Assembly: GCF_028553885.1 (NCBI RefSeq)
Contig: NZ_CP067169.1
Span: forward strand, 2,921,001-2,985,000
From: Paracoccus aestuarii
GTDB taxonomy: Bacteria > Pseudomonadota > Alphaproteobacteria > Rhodobacterales > Rhodobacteraceae
Direction: 5' to 3'
DNA length: 64,000 nt
Shown here: piece after piece, positions 51,576 to 59,910 of the stretch
Numbering within the stretch: the stretch's first letter is position 1
Layout of the letters: the number at the start of each line of letters is the position of its first letter
Made by a program: the position numbers and the translations under genes
The notes under the pieces: model-generated
What the model saw: the letters and a program-made list of their open reading frames with translations, nothing else
Database searches by the model: none
What the model was told of the DNA's origin: nothing

Positions 51576-52153
51576 CATGAGGTCAGGTTGCGGACATTGG
51601 TGACGCCCGGATCCCGCTGGGTCTTCAGAACTGAGGGTGGCGATGGCATCCCCCACCGTGCCTTCACCAATTCCAGCGACTTGCCATCATGGCGGATGAT
51701 CGGCGCCAGCTGATCCGGATAGATCTTGCCCGGTGCGACATTGCCCGCGCGGTCGGTCATGCTCATGCCCTTGAAAAGCTGGCGCATCGCCTCCTGCGTG
51801 GTGGTCTGATTATAAAGATTGCACACGGTATCGTCGTCCTCGGAACGGCCAAAGGGCATATAGGGCGAACTGTAGCCCGGCAGGCAGGTTCCGTCAGCCA
51901 GTTCCAGATCCGGAAAGGCCGTCAGGCAGGCGCTGGCCGCATCCGGCTCACGGAAATAAAGCGCGATCCGGTCCCGCGTGCCACCACGCCCGCCGCCATG
52001 CCAGGCATAGTTGCCGCGGCCGATACGCGTCGCCAGCCACTCGTGCAGCGCGTCGGACCTGCGGCCAAAACCCATTCCCGGCACGTAAATTAGCACCCGG
52101 ACCGGACAGGCCGAATCGTCGATCTTGGCTTGAGGTGTGCTGCGGCGTGTCAT
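51554..52153 (-). pseudogene. Truncated SRAP gene fused in frame to an upstream domain
   Basis: The minus strand from 52153 encodes ~110 residues (RVLIYVPGMGFGRRSDALHE, IALYFREPDAASACLTAFPD, GYSSPYMPFGRSEDDDTV) that run without a stop into an SRAP N-terminus (CNLYNQTTTQEAMRQLFKGM, VKARWGMPSPPSVLKTQRDP, GVTNVRN). SRAP similarity stops after GVTNVRN near 51594, where phage-type sequence with the endolysin gene begins, so the C-terminal two thirds with the conserved Glu and His are lost. The natural SRAP start would be the GTG just before Cys (GTGTGC), as at 36059. Confidence 0.8.
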
Positions 52154-52298
52154 GGACAGGAACAAATGCAGAACTTGATGCGCTCTGCAAGGTTCGACCG
52201 CTTATCATGCTGACAAAGTGAACTTGGCCTGAAGAAGATAGCGCAGGCCAGTGAGGGCGCATTCCTCGCCGTTCGCCCGAACCGGCGCCCCTGCCCGG

Positions 52299-52319
52299 CT
52301 TCCCGTTCCGGTCCGTTCC
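52299..52319. repeat. 21-bp motif upstream of the integrase gene, shared with 55868
   Basis: cttcccgttccggtccgttc (52299-52318) matches 55868-55888 at 20 of 21 positions. Both lie 50-80 bp upstream of phage-type gene starts. Confidence 0.6.
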
Positions 52320-52370
52320 TGTATTCCGGTACTCGAATGATCTCGTTGATAAACCTGCGATTCTACGCAT

Positions 52371-53708
52371 GTGTCAACGGGAAAGACGGGAGATTTATCC
52401 TTGCGGAACAGAGAAAAACTCAGCGAGAAACTGGTCCGGGCGGCGGAGACCCGGCCTCGACCATGGCAGGTCTTCGACACCGAGGTGGTGGGCCTGTCGA
52501 TCTGCATCTACCCATCCGGAAGCCGGTCCTTCATGTTCGATTACCGGGTCGCCGGGCGCCAGCGCCGCTTCACCATCGGACGCTGGCCGGAATGGAGCGT
52601 CACCGCCGCCCGGGACCGCGCCAAGGTCCTGCGCCGCGACGTCGACAGCGGACAGGATCCCATGGCCGAACGCGAGGATGCCCGCGAGGCGCCACGCTTT
52701 CCGGATCTGGTCGAACGCTATCTGCGTGAACATGCTGCCCATCTGGCGCCGCGCAATGCCGCCGATCAGGAATCCATGCTGCGCAAGCTGATCGAACCGC
52801 ACTGGAAGCACCGGTTGGTCAGCGAAATCGAACCCGCCGATGTCGAGCGGGTGTTGAACCTGATTGCGCAGGGTCGATCCCGCCCGGCGAAGAAGAAGAC
52901 CAAAGCCAAACGTGCTAAACCGCTGGCACCTCCAAAACCGACCCCGATCCGGGCCAACCGCGCGGGTGAAATGCTGCGCAAGGTCTTCAATCTGGCCATC
53001 GCGTGGAAGATGCGGGCGGATAATCCGGCGCTGGGCTTCCGCCGCCGCATGGAGGTGGAACGCGAACTATTTCTGTCAATGGACGAGATCGCCCGGCTTG
53101 GCGATGCGCTGGCCGCAGCCGAGGACCAGCGCGCAGCCGCCATCATCCGCATTTGCATGCTGACCGGCGCCAGGGTTGGCGAGGTGCGCACTGCCCGCTT
53201 CGAGCATTTCGATCTGGAACGTGAGATCTGGACGAAACCCGCGGCCAATACCAAGCAGCGCCGCATTCACCGGGTGCCAATCTCGCTGGACACGGTGGCG
53301 CTGGTTCGCACGCGGCTGGGCGCGGTGCCCGCAGGCTGCGACTGGCTGTTTCCCGGCGATGTCGAGGGAAAGGATCAGCCGGTACAGGAACTCCGCCGGT
53401 TCTGGCGCTGCATTCAAATGCAGGCCGAGCTGCCCGATGTTCGCATTCACGACCTGCGCCACACCTTCGCCTCGCTGCTGGTCAGCGGTGGTGCCTCGCT
53501 GGAGATGATTGGCAAACTGCTCGGTCATTCACAGTCGCGCACCACCCAGCGCTATGCCCATCTGATGGATTCGCCGCTGCGTGCCGGTGTCGATGCCGTC
53601 GCCGATCTGGTGCGAGCGAGGCCTCGGCTGGTCCATTCCGCCTCGCCCGCCGAAATGCAGGAGCCTATGCCGGAACAGGCGCACGCAGCTGGTGCCAGAT
53701 CGGGCTGA
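52371..53708 (+). CDS. Tyrosine recombinase / phage integrase
   Basis: 445 residues counted from a GTG at 52371; a TTG at 52401 with GGGAGA upstream is an alternative start. N-terminal Arm-type domain (VGLSICIYPSGSRSFMFDYR, RRFTIGRWPEWSVTAARDRA), core-binding domain (FPDLVERYLREHAAHLAPRN), and catalytic domain: MLTGARVGEVRTARFEHFDL (Arg), DVRIHDLRHTFASLLVSGGA (HxLRH), LGHSQSRTTQRYAHLM (His, Tyr). This is the P4-type class that integrates islands and prophages. Downstream gene overlaps tail-to-tail by 44 bp. Confidence 0.95.
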   Translation: MSTGKTGDLSLRNREKLSEKLVRAAETRPRPWQVFDTEVVGLSICIYPSGSRSFMFDYRVAGRQRRFTIGRWPEWSVTAARDRAKVLRRDVDSGQDPMAEREDAREAPRFPDLVERYLREHAAHLAPRNAADQESMLRKLIEPHWKHRLVSEIEPADVERVLNLIAQGRSRPAKKKTKAKRAKPLAPPKPTPIRANRAGEMLRKVFNLAIAWKMRADNPALGFRRRMEVERELFLSMDEIARLGDALAAAEDQRAAAIIRICMLTGARVGEVRTARFEHFDLEREIWTKPAANTKQRRIHRVPISLDTVALVRTRLGAVPAGCDWLFPGDVEGKDQPVQELRRFWRCIQMQAELPDVRIHDLRHTFASLLVSGGASLEMIGKLLGHSQSRTTQRYAHLMDSPLRAGVDAVADLVRARPRLVHSASPAEMQEPMPEQAHAAGARSG

Positions 53709-54261
53709 TCCGCTTGCGGATGGTGCTTTCGTCAGGGGCATCGCCATCCGCGCTGTTCTGGATGAACCATTCCTGCATTTCTGCAACAAGCGCAGTCAGA
53801 CTCTCTGGCAACCCGTGTTCATAGATACGGATCATCGTCGCCAGATAGGCTGCCTCCCAGTCGTATTTCATTGCCGGACCAGTGTTGCTTCGCCGGCAGA
53901 CTCTTTGACGCTCCTCGAATTTGGCCAACGTGTCTGCCGTGATCATCAGATCATACAGATCGATCATCAGCCCCTCCTCGGGCGGATGCGCGACCGACCA
54001 GTTTTCCGCCCCCGGCCCACGCACCCGCAAGATCAGAATCTCATCATGTGCCACCCCGAAGCGCCGGCACATCCGCAGCACGTCGCTGGGCGCGACGGCG
54101 ACCAGATCGGAATGCAGCACCCCATAAAACCGAGTCGGCGGAATGGCAACGAGAATCTCCAGGTGCCCCGCAAAGGCCCAGTCGACAATATCGGCAATCG
54201 TGCAGCCCCAGCGAGCGGAAACTTCGATCAGCGAGTAAAGGGCGCGGGGCGGCAAAGACAT
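53665..54261 (-). CDS. Hypothetical protein, integrase-linked
   Basis: 198 residues, ATG at 54261 with GGAG site. N-terminal MSLPPRALYSLIEVSARWGC and IADIVDWAFAGHLEILVAIP resemble a small helix-turn-helix/wHTH-like start as in excisionases or AlpA-like proteins (entry helix plus WAFAGHLE); the remainder is helical (LTALVAEMQEWFIQNSAD at the C-terminus). Unknown function; ends 44 bp inside the integrase gene tail. Probably part of the same mobile element. Confidence 0.6.
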   Translation of the reverse strand: MSLPPRALYSLIEVSARWGCTIADIVDWAFAGHLEILVAIPPTRFYGVLHSDLVAVAPSDVLRMCRRFGVAHDEILILRVRGPGAENWSVAHPPEEGLMIDLYDLMITADTLAKFEERQRVCRRSNTGPAMKYDWEAAYLATMIRIYEHGLPESLTALVAEMQEWFIQNSADGDAPDESTIRKRISPIWHQLRAPVPA

Positions 54262-54466
54262 GATGTATCTCCTCGTTCGTCTTCATGCCTGAAAGGGCAG
54301 TCCTTTCAGCGCGAAGGGATTGACACGAATGCAGCCTGAGGTTGATAGGTGACGTATCTGATGAGCAGTCGAATGTCGGGTCAGAGCCCTTTGCGGACAC
54401 CCAGAAACAGCGCGGTGAATGCAATTGCAGAAAGTGAGGTTAGCACTCAAGCCGCCAAGAGAATTC

Positions 54467-55477
54467 TTAGTTCCCCGCCTGAGTCAGGACCACGACTTTC
54501 CCCAAATGTCGCCCGCTTTCCAGATAGGCATGGGCCTCGGCGATATCCTCCAACGCGAAGCTGCGATCGATTTTCGGGACCACATGACCTGCGGCGATGC
54601 CCTTGTTGAGGAAGTCCTGCGCCCGGCTCAGGGCCTCCGAATCGTCGGTCACCTCGGTGTAGTAATAGCCACGCAGAGACAGGTTCTTGCGCAGTGCGAG
54701 CTTCAGCGGGAAAGGCGTCTGGTCGGGGCTCAGCGCGCCGTGGATGACGATGGTTCCACGCGGGCGCATCGCTTCGGCGATCTGTGCGACCTGAGGGCCG
54801 CCGACAGCATCGAAGGCGGCGTCGATGCCATCCGGAGCAGCCCGGGCGAGGCCTTGGGCCAGGTCTTCACTTTCCATCACGATCACCGCTTCGGCCCCGG
54901 CCTCCAGCACCGGCTGGCGCAGGCTTTCGCTCAGGACGGTCGCGATCGGGTAGGCTCCGACCGTGCGGGCAATCTGGATTGCAGCCAGCCCCACCGTGCT
55001 GTTTGCCGCGGTGATCAGCACGTGCTGGCCTGCGCGGATCCGGCAGATCTCAATCAGCGCGCCGTAGGGCGTGACATAGGACATCCAGAGTGCGGCGGCC
55101 TCTGCGTCTTCGAGCCCTTCCGGGCAAGGCAGGACACGTGAGGCCGGAACATTGACCCAGTCGGCGCAGGTGCCATGCACCCCGAGCGGCGCACCGGGCA
55201 CGACGCAAACCCTGTCGCCGCTTTGGAAACCGCCGACGCCTTCGCCAAGCCCCGTCACCCGGCCAGAGGCCTCGAAGCCGAGGCGCGAGGGCAGTTCCGC
55301 CTTCTCGATATAATTGTTGCGGCGGAACATGACGTCGGCGCGGTTCAGGCCGATCGCAGAGACCTGGATGCCGATCTCGCCGGGGCCGGGCGCCTCGACC
55401 GGGATATGGTCGATGTGCAGCACTTCTGGGCCGCCGATGGCGTGAACCCGCACGACGCGATCCTTGGTTTCGGTCAT
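54467..55477 (-). CDS. Zinc-independent NADPH:quinone oxidoreductase (MDR family)
   Basis: 336 residues from the ATG at 55477 (GGAGAG). GroES-like N-domain (VLHIDHIPVEAPGPGEIGIQ, GLNRADVMFRRNNYIEKAEL, LGFEASGRVTGLGEGVGGF) and Rossmann domain (VLITAANSTVGLAAIQIART). The zinc cysteines of alcohol dehydrogenases are lacking, and the NxRDVMxR-type motif and GFEASGRV fit quinone oxidoreductases. Reduces quinones or enones with NADPH. A LysR-type remnant lies 105 bp upstream on the same strand. Confidence 0.92.
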   Translation of the reverse strand: MTETKDRVVRVHAIGGPEVLHIDHIPVEAPGPGEIGIQVSAIGLNRADVMFRRNNYIEKAELPSRLGFEASGRVTGLGEGVGGFQSGDRVCVVPGAPLGVHGTCADWVNVPASRVLPCPEGLEDAEAAALWMSYVTPYGALIEICRIRAGQHVLITAANSTVGLAAIQIARTVGAYPIATVLSESLRQPVLEAGAEAVIVMESEDLAQGLARAAPDGIDAAFDAVGGPQVAQIAEAMRPRGTIVIHGALSPDQTPFPLKLALRKNLSLRGYYYTEVTDDSEALSRAQDFLNKGIAAGHVVPKIDRSFALEDIAEAHAYLESGRHLGKVVVLTQAGN

Positions 55478-55581
55478 TTTTTCTCTCCGTATCTGCCGGA
55501 TGCAACCATACCGAGCCTTACCGCAGTGGTCGACCTGCCGGGCCGACGGGGCCGCAGCATTTGGACGTTGCGCCGTAAGCT

Positions 55582-55705
55582 TCATGGGCGGCCAATCAGT
55601 TGGTCCTCGGTCATGCGGAAAAGCTCGACGGTCCAGTCGATGAAGGCGCGCACCTGCGGGGCCAGATGGTCTCGATTGCGGCTCTTGCGAGGGACCAGTA
55701 GCATC
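55582..55705 (-). pseudogene. LysR-family regulator remnant (C-terminal end)
   Basis: Complement reads LLVPRKSRNRDHLAPQVRAF then IDWTVELFRMTEDQLIGRP-stop, the C-terminal end of a LysR effector domain (HLxPxVRAFIDWxxELF). The rest of the gene is missing beyond 55705. It probably once controlled the oxidoreductase gene and was cut by the phage-type element starting around 55.7-55.9 kb. Confidence 0.7.
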
Positions 55706-55867
55706 TGTTGCGATGCTCTAACCTATCTGCCGTTCGTCGAAGGTCAGCAAAGTCCGCATAGCCGCCATCTGGTCGATCGGAACTTTATCGTTCATCCATC
55801 AGGGGCAGTCTCTACGTCCCATCTATACCCTAACCACTTGATTTTTCTGACCGGAACGACCTCCGCC

Positions 55868-55888
55868 CTTCCCGTTCCGGTCCATTCC
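55868..55888. repeat. 21-bp motif upstream of the excisionase-like gene, shared with 52299
   Basis: cttcccgttccggtccattc (55868-55887) repeats the motif at 52299-52319. It may be a regulator or integrase-arm site; 55706-55948 has no gene. Confidence 0.6.
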
Positions 55889-55948
55889 GCGCTTTCCGGT
55901 GCGCCGTCATGCACCCGTTGATCCCGCAATTACGGAAGGATCGGGATC

Positions 55949-56185
55949 ATGACGGAAGAAGCTATCGGCTCGCCTGAGGGGCTGCTGGATGACTGGATGC
56001 CGCGGCGGGAGCTGGCGGGCATCATCGGGGTCAGCAGCGACACGCTGAAGCGCTGGGAGACGCGGCGGATCGGGCCACCCTGCATTCGGATCGGGCGCAA
56101 GGTGCTTTACCGGCGCGGCGCGGTGAAGGACTGGCTGCTGGAGCAGGAAAGCCGGAAGACCGGCGCGCGCCGGGTGGCACGATGA
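55949..56185 (+). CDS. Excisionase/AlpA-like helix-turn-helix protein
   Basis: 78 residues: DWMPRRELAGIIGVSSDTLK then RWETRRIGPPCIRIGRKVLY and RRGAVKDWLLEQE form a MerR/excisionase-like winged HTH (HTH_17). Such proteins direct excision or regulate phage early genes. Start ATG 55949. Overlaps the next small gene by 4 bp. Confidence 0.85.
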   Translation: MTEEAIGSPEGLLDDWMPRRELAGIIGVSSDTLKRWETRRIGPPCIRIGRKVLYRRGAVKDWLLEQESRKTGARRVAR

Positions 56186-56349
56186 AGGTGGGTGTCGTGA
56201 TCGCCGCCGCCCTCGCCGTCATCGTTATCATTGCAACCGTCTTCCTGCCTTTCCTGATCATCGACCGCAATGCAATCCTGCGCTTCATTGCGCCCACGGC
56301 CTTCGAGACCCGCTCGATTGAGGAAATCTTCGAAGGAGGCGGGCCATGA
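56182..56349 (+). CDS. Small membrane protein
   Basis: 55 residues: a single strong membrane segment VVIAAALAVIVIIATVFLPF followed by LIIDRNAILRFIAPTAFETR and a short acidic tail. It overlaps both neighbours by 4 bp (ATGA junctions), which supports it as a real gene of the phage-like operon. Function unknown. Confidence 0.7.
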   Translation: MKVGVVIAAALAVIVIIATVFLPFLIIDRNAILRFIAPTAFETRSIEEIFEGGGP

Positions 56350-57215
56350 GCAACCTGATCGCCGCCTCGGTGCAGCGCCGTGTGGTCGGATCGGCCACCC
56401 GCAAAGCCGTGCTGCTCTACATGGCCGACAAGGCGGCGGACGATGGCTCCGGCATCTGGACCTCGAAGGCCAACATAGCCCGCGATCTGGAACTGTCGCG
56501 CCGCGCGGTGCAGATCGCCATCGCCGAGCTGATCCGCGGCGGGCTGGTCTCCGAAGCCGGTCAGCGGGACTGCAAACACGGCTACACGGTCGAATATGCG
56601 ATCCTGCCCGAGGCTGTGGATAAGCTGGTTTCGACCCGTGAACAGGGTTCACCCCGTGAATCTCATTCACGGGTAACCCGTGAACCACGTTCGCATGACC
56701 CCGTGAACCAGATTCACCCGAACCATCCTTATAACCTTACTACTACGCCGGAGGGCTGGACCGGGCCTGTGGATAACTCCGATCCCCAGACCCGCTGTCT
56801 CGCCGCCGGAGGCCCCGGCCTCTGCCCGGCGTCACGGGCGGCAATCACCGGCACGGCGGATGTCATCGATGGCTGGCTGCGCGAGGGGATCGACCTCGAG
56901 GCGGACATCCTGCCGACCATCGCCAAACGCACCACGCAGATCAGGATCAGCCCGATCCGGACCTGGGGTTATTTCACCGACGCCGTGCGGGCGGCCAGGC
57001 AAGCGAGATTGCGCAGAGAAGCCGATCCCCGCATCACCGCCCAGCACCGGTTCTTCGCCGACTGGATCAACTCCGACCGCTACCTGCCGGCGACCGCGGT
57101 GACCAATACCATGGCCCGCACCCTGCTGCGCCTCTCACTGGTGACGGTGGACCGGCTGACGGGGCGCGGCGTGCCCATTCCGCATAGAAAGGCTGGTGAA
57201 GATGACGCCGCGTGA
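56346..57215 (+). CDS. Winged-helix phage replication-like protein
   Basis: 289 residues. N-terminal winged helix (ATRKAVLLYMADKAADDGSG, RDLELSRRAVQIAIAELIRG, LVSEAGQRDCKHGYTVEYA) as in phage replication or regulator proteins; a polar, proline-rich linker (about 95-145); and a helical C-terminal domain (DVIDGWLREGIDLEADILPT, PIRTWGYFTDAVRAARQARL) of the type seen in replication-protein or helicase-loader ORFs. A clear origin is not recognised within it. Overlaps the next gene. Confidence 0.75.
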   Translation: MSNLIAASVQRRVVGSATRKAVLLYMADKAADDGSGIWTSKANIARDLELSRRAVQIAIAELIRGGLVSEAGQRDCKHGYTVEYAILPEAVDKLVSTREQGSPRESHSRVTREPRSHDPVNQIHPNHPYNLTTTPEGWTGPVDNSDPQTRCLAAGGPGLCPASRAAITGTADVIDGWLREGIDLEADILPTIAKRTTQIRISPIRTWGYFTDAVRAARQARLRREADPRITAQHRFFADWINSDRYLPATAVTNTMARTLLRLSLVTVDRLTGRGVPIPHRKAGEDDAA

Positions 57216-57687
57216 GATCGAAGACCGCTTCGAGGAAGCCGCATTGACGCTGAAGCGCCTGCCGAACCCGCCCTCTTCAGGGGCACGCGGTTACAGTCGG
57301 TCCTGGCCGGAATATGTCCATGAGGCAAAGCATGCCTATGGCTATGAACCGGCGCGGATGCGGGTGATTCCCAATGCCCGCGAGATCCAGCGCATGGAAG
57401 AGGCGCTGAGCTGGCTGGCCCTGATCGGCGGCGAGACCGAGCAGTTGGCCGCCGACAATCGGCGCATCGTCTGGATGCGGGCCGAGGGTCACCGCTGGCA
57501 GACCATCTGCCGCCATGTCGGCTGCGTGCGCTCCACCGCTTGGCGGCGCTGGACGGCGAGCCTGCTGACCATCTCCAAGGCCCTGAAGAAGCTTGAGAAA
57601 AAGCCCGCGCAAACGGTCGGCGCAAAATCGACCGGTGCAGAACAGGGCGCCAAACCGCGCGGCGGGGGCGCCAGCGGGGCGCCGTGA
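57202..57687 (+). CDS. DUF6362 phage protein
   Basis: 161 residues from the ATG at 57202. MTPREIEDRFEEAALTLKRL, RGYSRSWPEYVHEAKHAYGY and RIVWMRAEGHRWQTICRHVG followed by CVRSTAWRRWTASL match DUF6362 proteins of alphaproteobacterial prophages, which sit just before terminase or methylase genes. The C-terminal helix-turn-helix-like segment (WQTICRHVGCVRSTAWRRW) suggests DNA binding. Tail is basic and low-complexity. Confidence 0.8.
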   Translation: MTPREIEDRFEEAALTLKRLPNPPSSGARGYSRSWPEYVHEAKHAYGYEPARMRVIPNAREIQRMEEALSWLALIGGETEQLAADNRRIVWMRAEGHRWQTICRHVGCVRSTAWRRWTASLLTISKALKKLEKKPAQTVGAKSTGAEQGAKPRGGGASGAP

Positions 57688-58049
57688 GGGCGCGAATGGG
57701 TCGAACTTAGGGCGCGACAATATCAGCGGTTTTGGGGCAGTTTATCCCTAAGATGGCCGAAGGTGACAGAGCCCCAGCCGACGGAGATGCAGCGCAATAT
57801 TGTTGCTGCCCGGGCCGGATCGGAGGTGAAAAAGCCCCCGCCTCCCGGCTCTGGTTCCTCCGCGGGATCGATCCTATGCGGGGGGCAGAGGCGCGCTAAG
57901 CCTCTAGCGTCAGGGAAAAATTCTGGGTTCGCGGACCGGGTTCGCACCTTTGGGTTCGCAGGTTCGCGGACCGCTAGATAACACCTCGCCGGGCGTCCCA
58001 CCGCCCGGCGTTTTCATGACCCGCCGCGGCGGGACGGAAGGAGACGGCC
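57688..58049. other. Intergenic region with short direct repeats
   Basis: No gene supported. 57920-57975 has repeated words (gggttcgc three times, gttcgcggacc twice). A hairpin terminator follows. Confidence 0.45.
57987..58014 (+). terminator. Hairpin terminator-like structure
   Basis: CGCCGGGCG (57987-57995) and CGCCCGGCG (58002-58010) form a 9-bp stem, followed by TTTT. It would end the phage operon transcript before the ParB-methylase gene, on the plus strand. Confidence 0.65.
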
Positions 58050-59294
58050 TTGCAGATCGAGATGATGCCCACCACGCGGCTTGTCCCCTACGCTCGCAAT
58101 GCCCGTACCCATTCCGACGACCAGATCGCGCAGATCGCCGCCTCCATCGCAGAGTTCGGCTTCACCAACCCGATCCTGATCGGCGGCGACGATGTCATCA
58201 TCGCCGGCCACGGGCGACTGATGGCGGCGCAGAAATTGGGTCTGGCCGAGGTCCCGGTGATCGTTCTCGACCATCTGACCGAGGCGCAGCGCCGCGCGCT
58301 GGTGATTGCCGACAACAAGATCGCCGAGAATGCCGGCTGGGATGCGGAGCTGCTGCGTCTGGAGCTGGAGGGCCTGCGCGACATCGACTTCGATCTCGAC
58401 ATTATCGGATTCTCCGAGGCGGAACTGGACGAGTTGCTCGGCGATCTGGACGGCAGCGAGGAAGGCGCCGTCGATGGTGAGAACGAGATCCCCGAGCCGC
58501 CGGTCGACCCGATCTCCCGCCCCGGTGACATCTGGATCATGGGCAGCCACCGCCTGCTCTGCGGTGATGCCACTATCGCGACGGATGTCGAAAAGCTGCT
58601 GGCCGGCGTGAAGCCGATGCTGATGGTTACCGATCCGCCCTACGGCGTCGAGTACGACCCGGCATGGCGCAACCAGTCCGGCGCGTCGGCCACCAAGCGG
58701 ACCGGCAAGGTCCTGAACGATGACCGCGCCGACTGGCGCGAGGCCTGGTCGCTGTTTCCGGGCGACGTCGCCTATGTCTGGCACGGCGCACTGCATGCCA
58801 CGACCGTCGCCGACAGCCTGATCGCAGCCGGGTTCGACATCCGCTCGCAGATCATCTGGGCCAAGGACCGGCTGGTGCTGAGCCGGGGCGACTACCACTG
58901 GCAGCACGAGCCTTGCTGGTATGCCGTGAAGAAGCGCGGCAAGGGCCACTGGGCCGGGGATCGCAAGCAGACCACGCTCTGGCAAATCGCGAACAAGGAT
59001 CAGGATGCCGAGACGGTTCACAGCACCCAGAAGCCGGTCGAGTGCATGCGCCGGCCGATCCTGAACAATTCCAGCCCCGGACAGGCGATCTATGAGCCGT
59101 TCATGGGATCGGGCACCACGCTGATCGCCGCCGAGACCACCGGCCGGGTCTGCTACGGGATCGAACTGAACCCGGCCTATGTCGATGTCGCCATTGCCCG
59201 CTGGCAGAACTTGACGGGGCAGGCAGCGGTGCTGGAGGGAGATGGGCGGCGGTTTGATGAGGTGATGGGCAAGCGGGAGGTAAAGATAGCATAG
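58050..59294 (+). CDS. ParB N-domain/DNA methyltransferase fusion (phage type)
   Basis: 414 residues. TTG start at 58050 with AAGGAG at optimal distance (58038-58043). N-terminal ParB/Srx domain: TTRLVPYARNARTHSDDQIA, IGGDDVIIAGHGRLMAAQKL. Methylase domain: MVTDPPYGVEYDPAW (motif IV), IYEPFMGSGTTLIAAETTGR (motif I), CYGIELNPAYVDVAIARWQ. IV before I is the beta-class order of N6-adenine/N4-cytosine methylases. Fusion of ParB to a methylase is common in phages and may protect phage DNA or assist hopping between sites. No restriction partner is adjacent. Confidence 0.94.
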   Translation: MQIEMMPTTRLVPYARNARTHSDDQIAQIAASIAEFGFTNPILIGGDDVIIAGHGRLMAAQKLGLAEVPVIVLDHLTEAQRRALVIADNKIAENAGWDAELLRLELEGLRDIDFDLDIIGFSEAELDELLGDLDGSEEGAVDGENEIPEPPVDPISRPGDIWIMGSHRLLCGDATIATDVEKLLAGVKPMLMVTDPPYGVEYDPAWRNQSGASATKRTGKVLNDDRADWREAWSLFPGDVAYVWHGALHATTVADSLIAAGFDIRSQIIWAKDRLVLSRGDYHWQHEPCWYAVKKRGKGHWAGDRKQTTLWQIANKDQDAETVHSTQKPVECMRRPILNNSSPGQAIYEPFMGSGTTLIAAETTGRVCYGIELNPAYVDVAIARWQNLTGQAAVLEGDGRRFDEVMGKREVKIA

Positions 59295-59304
59295 AACTGT
59301 TTGT

Positions 59305-59538
59305 CTATTGTCCACCGGATGAAGAGATGATCGCAATCGAAGTCGGCCGTCGATTTTGAAGGCGATTCTTCTTCGCGATTTCCGTTAGAAAACTGTCGGC
59401 ATTGCTTGCCATCACAAACTCGTCGAGACTCGAGCCACCAGTGACGAATCTTTTGCTCACATCATCAAAATACTGTTGGATATTATTCCTAGTGAGCTTT
59501 TCGCCGCGCCTGAGAAGGAGCTTCAGGATAAACTCCAA
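59305..59538 (-). CDS. Truncated or small hypothetical protein beside the IS5/IS427 element
   Basis: 77 codons from a possible TTG near 59538 (LEFILKLLLRRGEKLTRNNI, FDDVSKRFVTGGSSLDEFVM, ASNADSFLTEIAKKNRLQNR). Composition is that of a real protein, likely the C-terminal end of a longer one cut off by the element at 59549; the frame is closed by a stop just across the insertion. Family not recognised. Confidence 0.45.
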   Translation of the reverse strand: MEFILKLLLRRGEKLTRNNIQQYFDDVSKRFVTGGSSLDEFVMASNADSFLTEIAKKNRLQNRRPTSIAIISSSGGQ

Positions 59539-59550
59539 ATTCGCATTAGG

Positions 59551-59910
59551 TCATGTTGACAAATGGCGGAGCCAGAGCCTGATGCAGGCGACGTCGACGA
59601 AGCCGAGGAAGCTTTCGGCGGTTTTGTCGTAGCGGGTTGCCAGGCGGCGGCTGTTTTTCAGCTTGTTGAAGCAGCGCTCGACCATGTTGCGCAGGGTATA
59701 GATGGTCATGTCGACAGCCTTGCGCACCCTTCGGTTCTTTCGCATCGGTATCATGGGCAGGGCGTTGCGGCTCTCGTTGTCTTCCCGAATTTTATCAGAG
59801 TCATAGCCCCTGTCGGCGACCAGAACGGCGGGCTGTGGAAGATTGTCGGCCATCACCAGATCGTAGCCGGTGTAATCGGACTCTTGCCCCGGCGTGATCT
59901 CGGTCCTCAT
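59551..59910 (-). CDS. IS5/IS427 transposase, second frame
   Basis: 119 residues in this frame (preceded by RGTPKEALGRSRGGFSTKIH in the overlap when entered by -1 frameshift at aaaaggggg, near 60000). Carries VLVADRGYDSDKIREDNES (second Asp) and MVERCFNKLKNSRRLATRYD (Glu region). Completes the DDE transposase with the first frame; functional product probably made by programmed frameshifting. Confidence 0.9.
   Translation of the reverse strand: MRTEITPGQESDYTGYDLVMADNLPQPAVLVADRGYDSDKIREDNESRNALPMIPMRKNRRVRKAVDMTIYTLRNMVERCFNKLKNSRRLATRYDKTAESFLGFVDVACIRLWLRHLST

Noticed and set aside
56346..57215. Plasmid replication initiator and origin
   Set aside because: The winged-helix protein is phage-like and no iterons or AT-rich origin were recognised around it.
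57763..57981. Possible small terminase-like ORF after DUF6362
   Set aside because: Starts at a weak GTG, low complexity, no HTH or terminase pattern, and overlaps repeated words; treated as non-coding.
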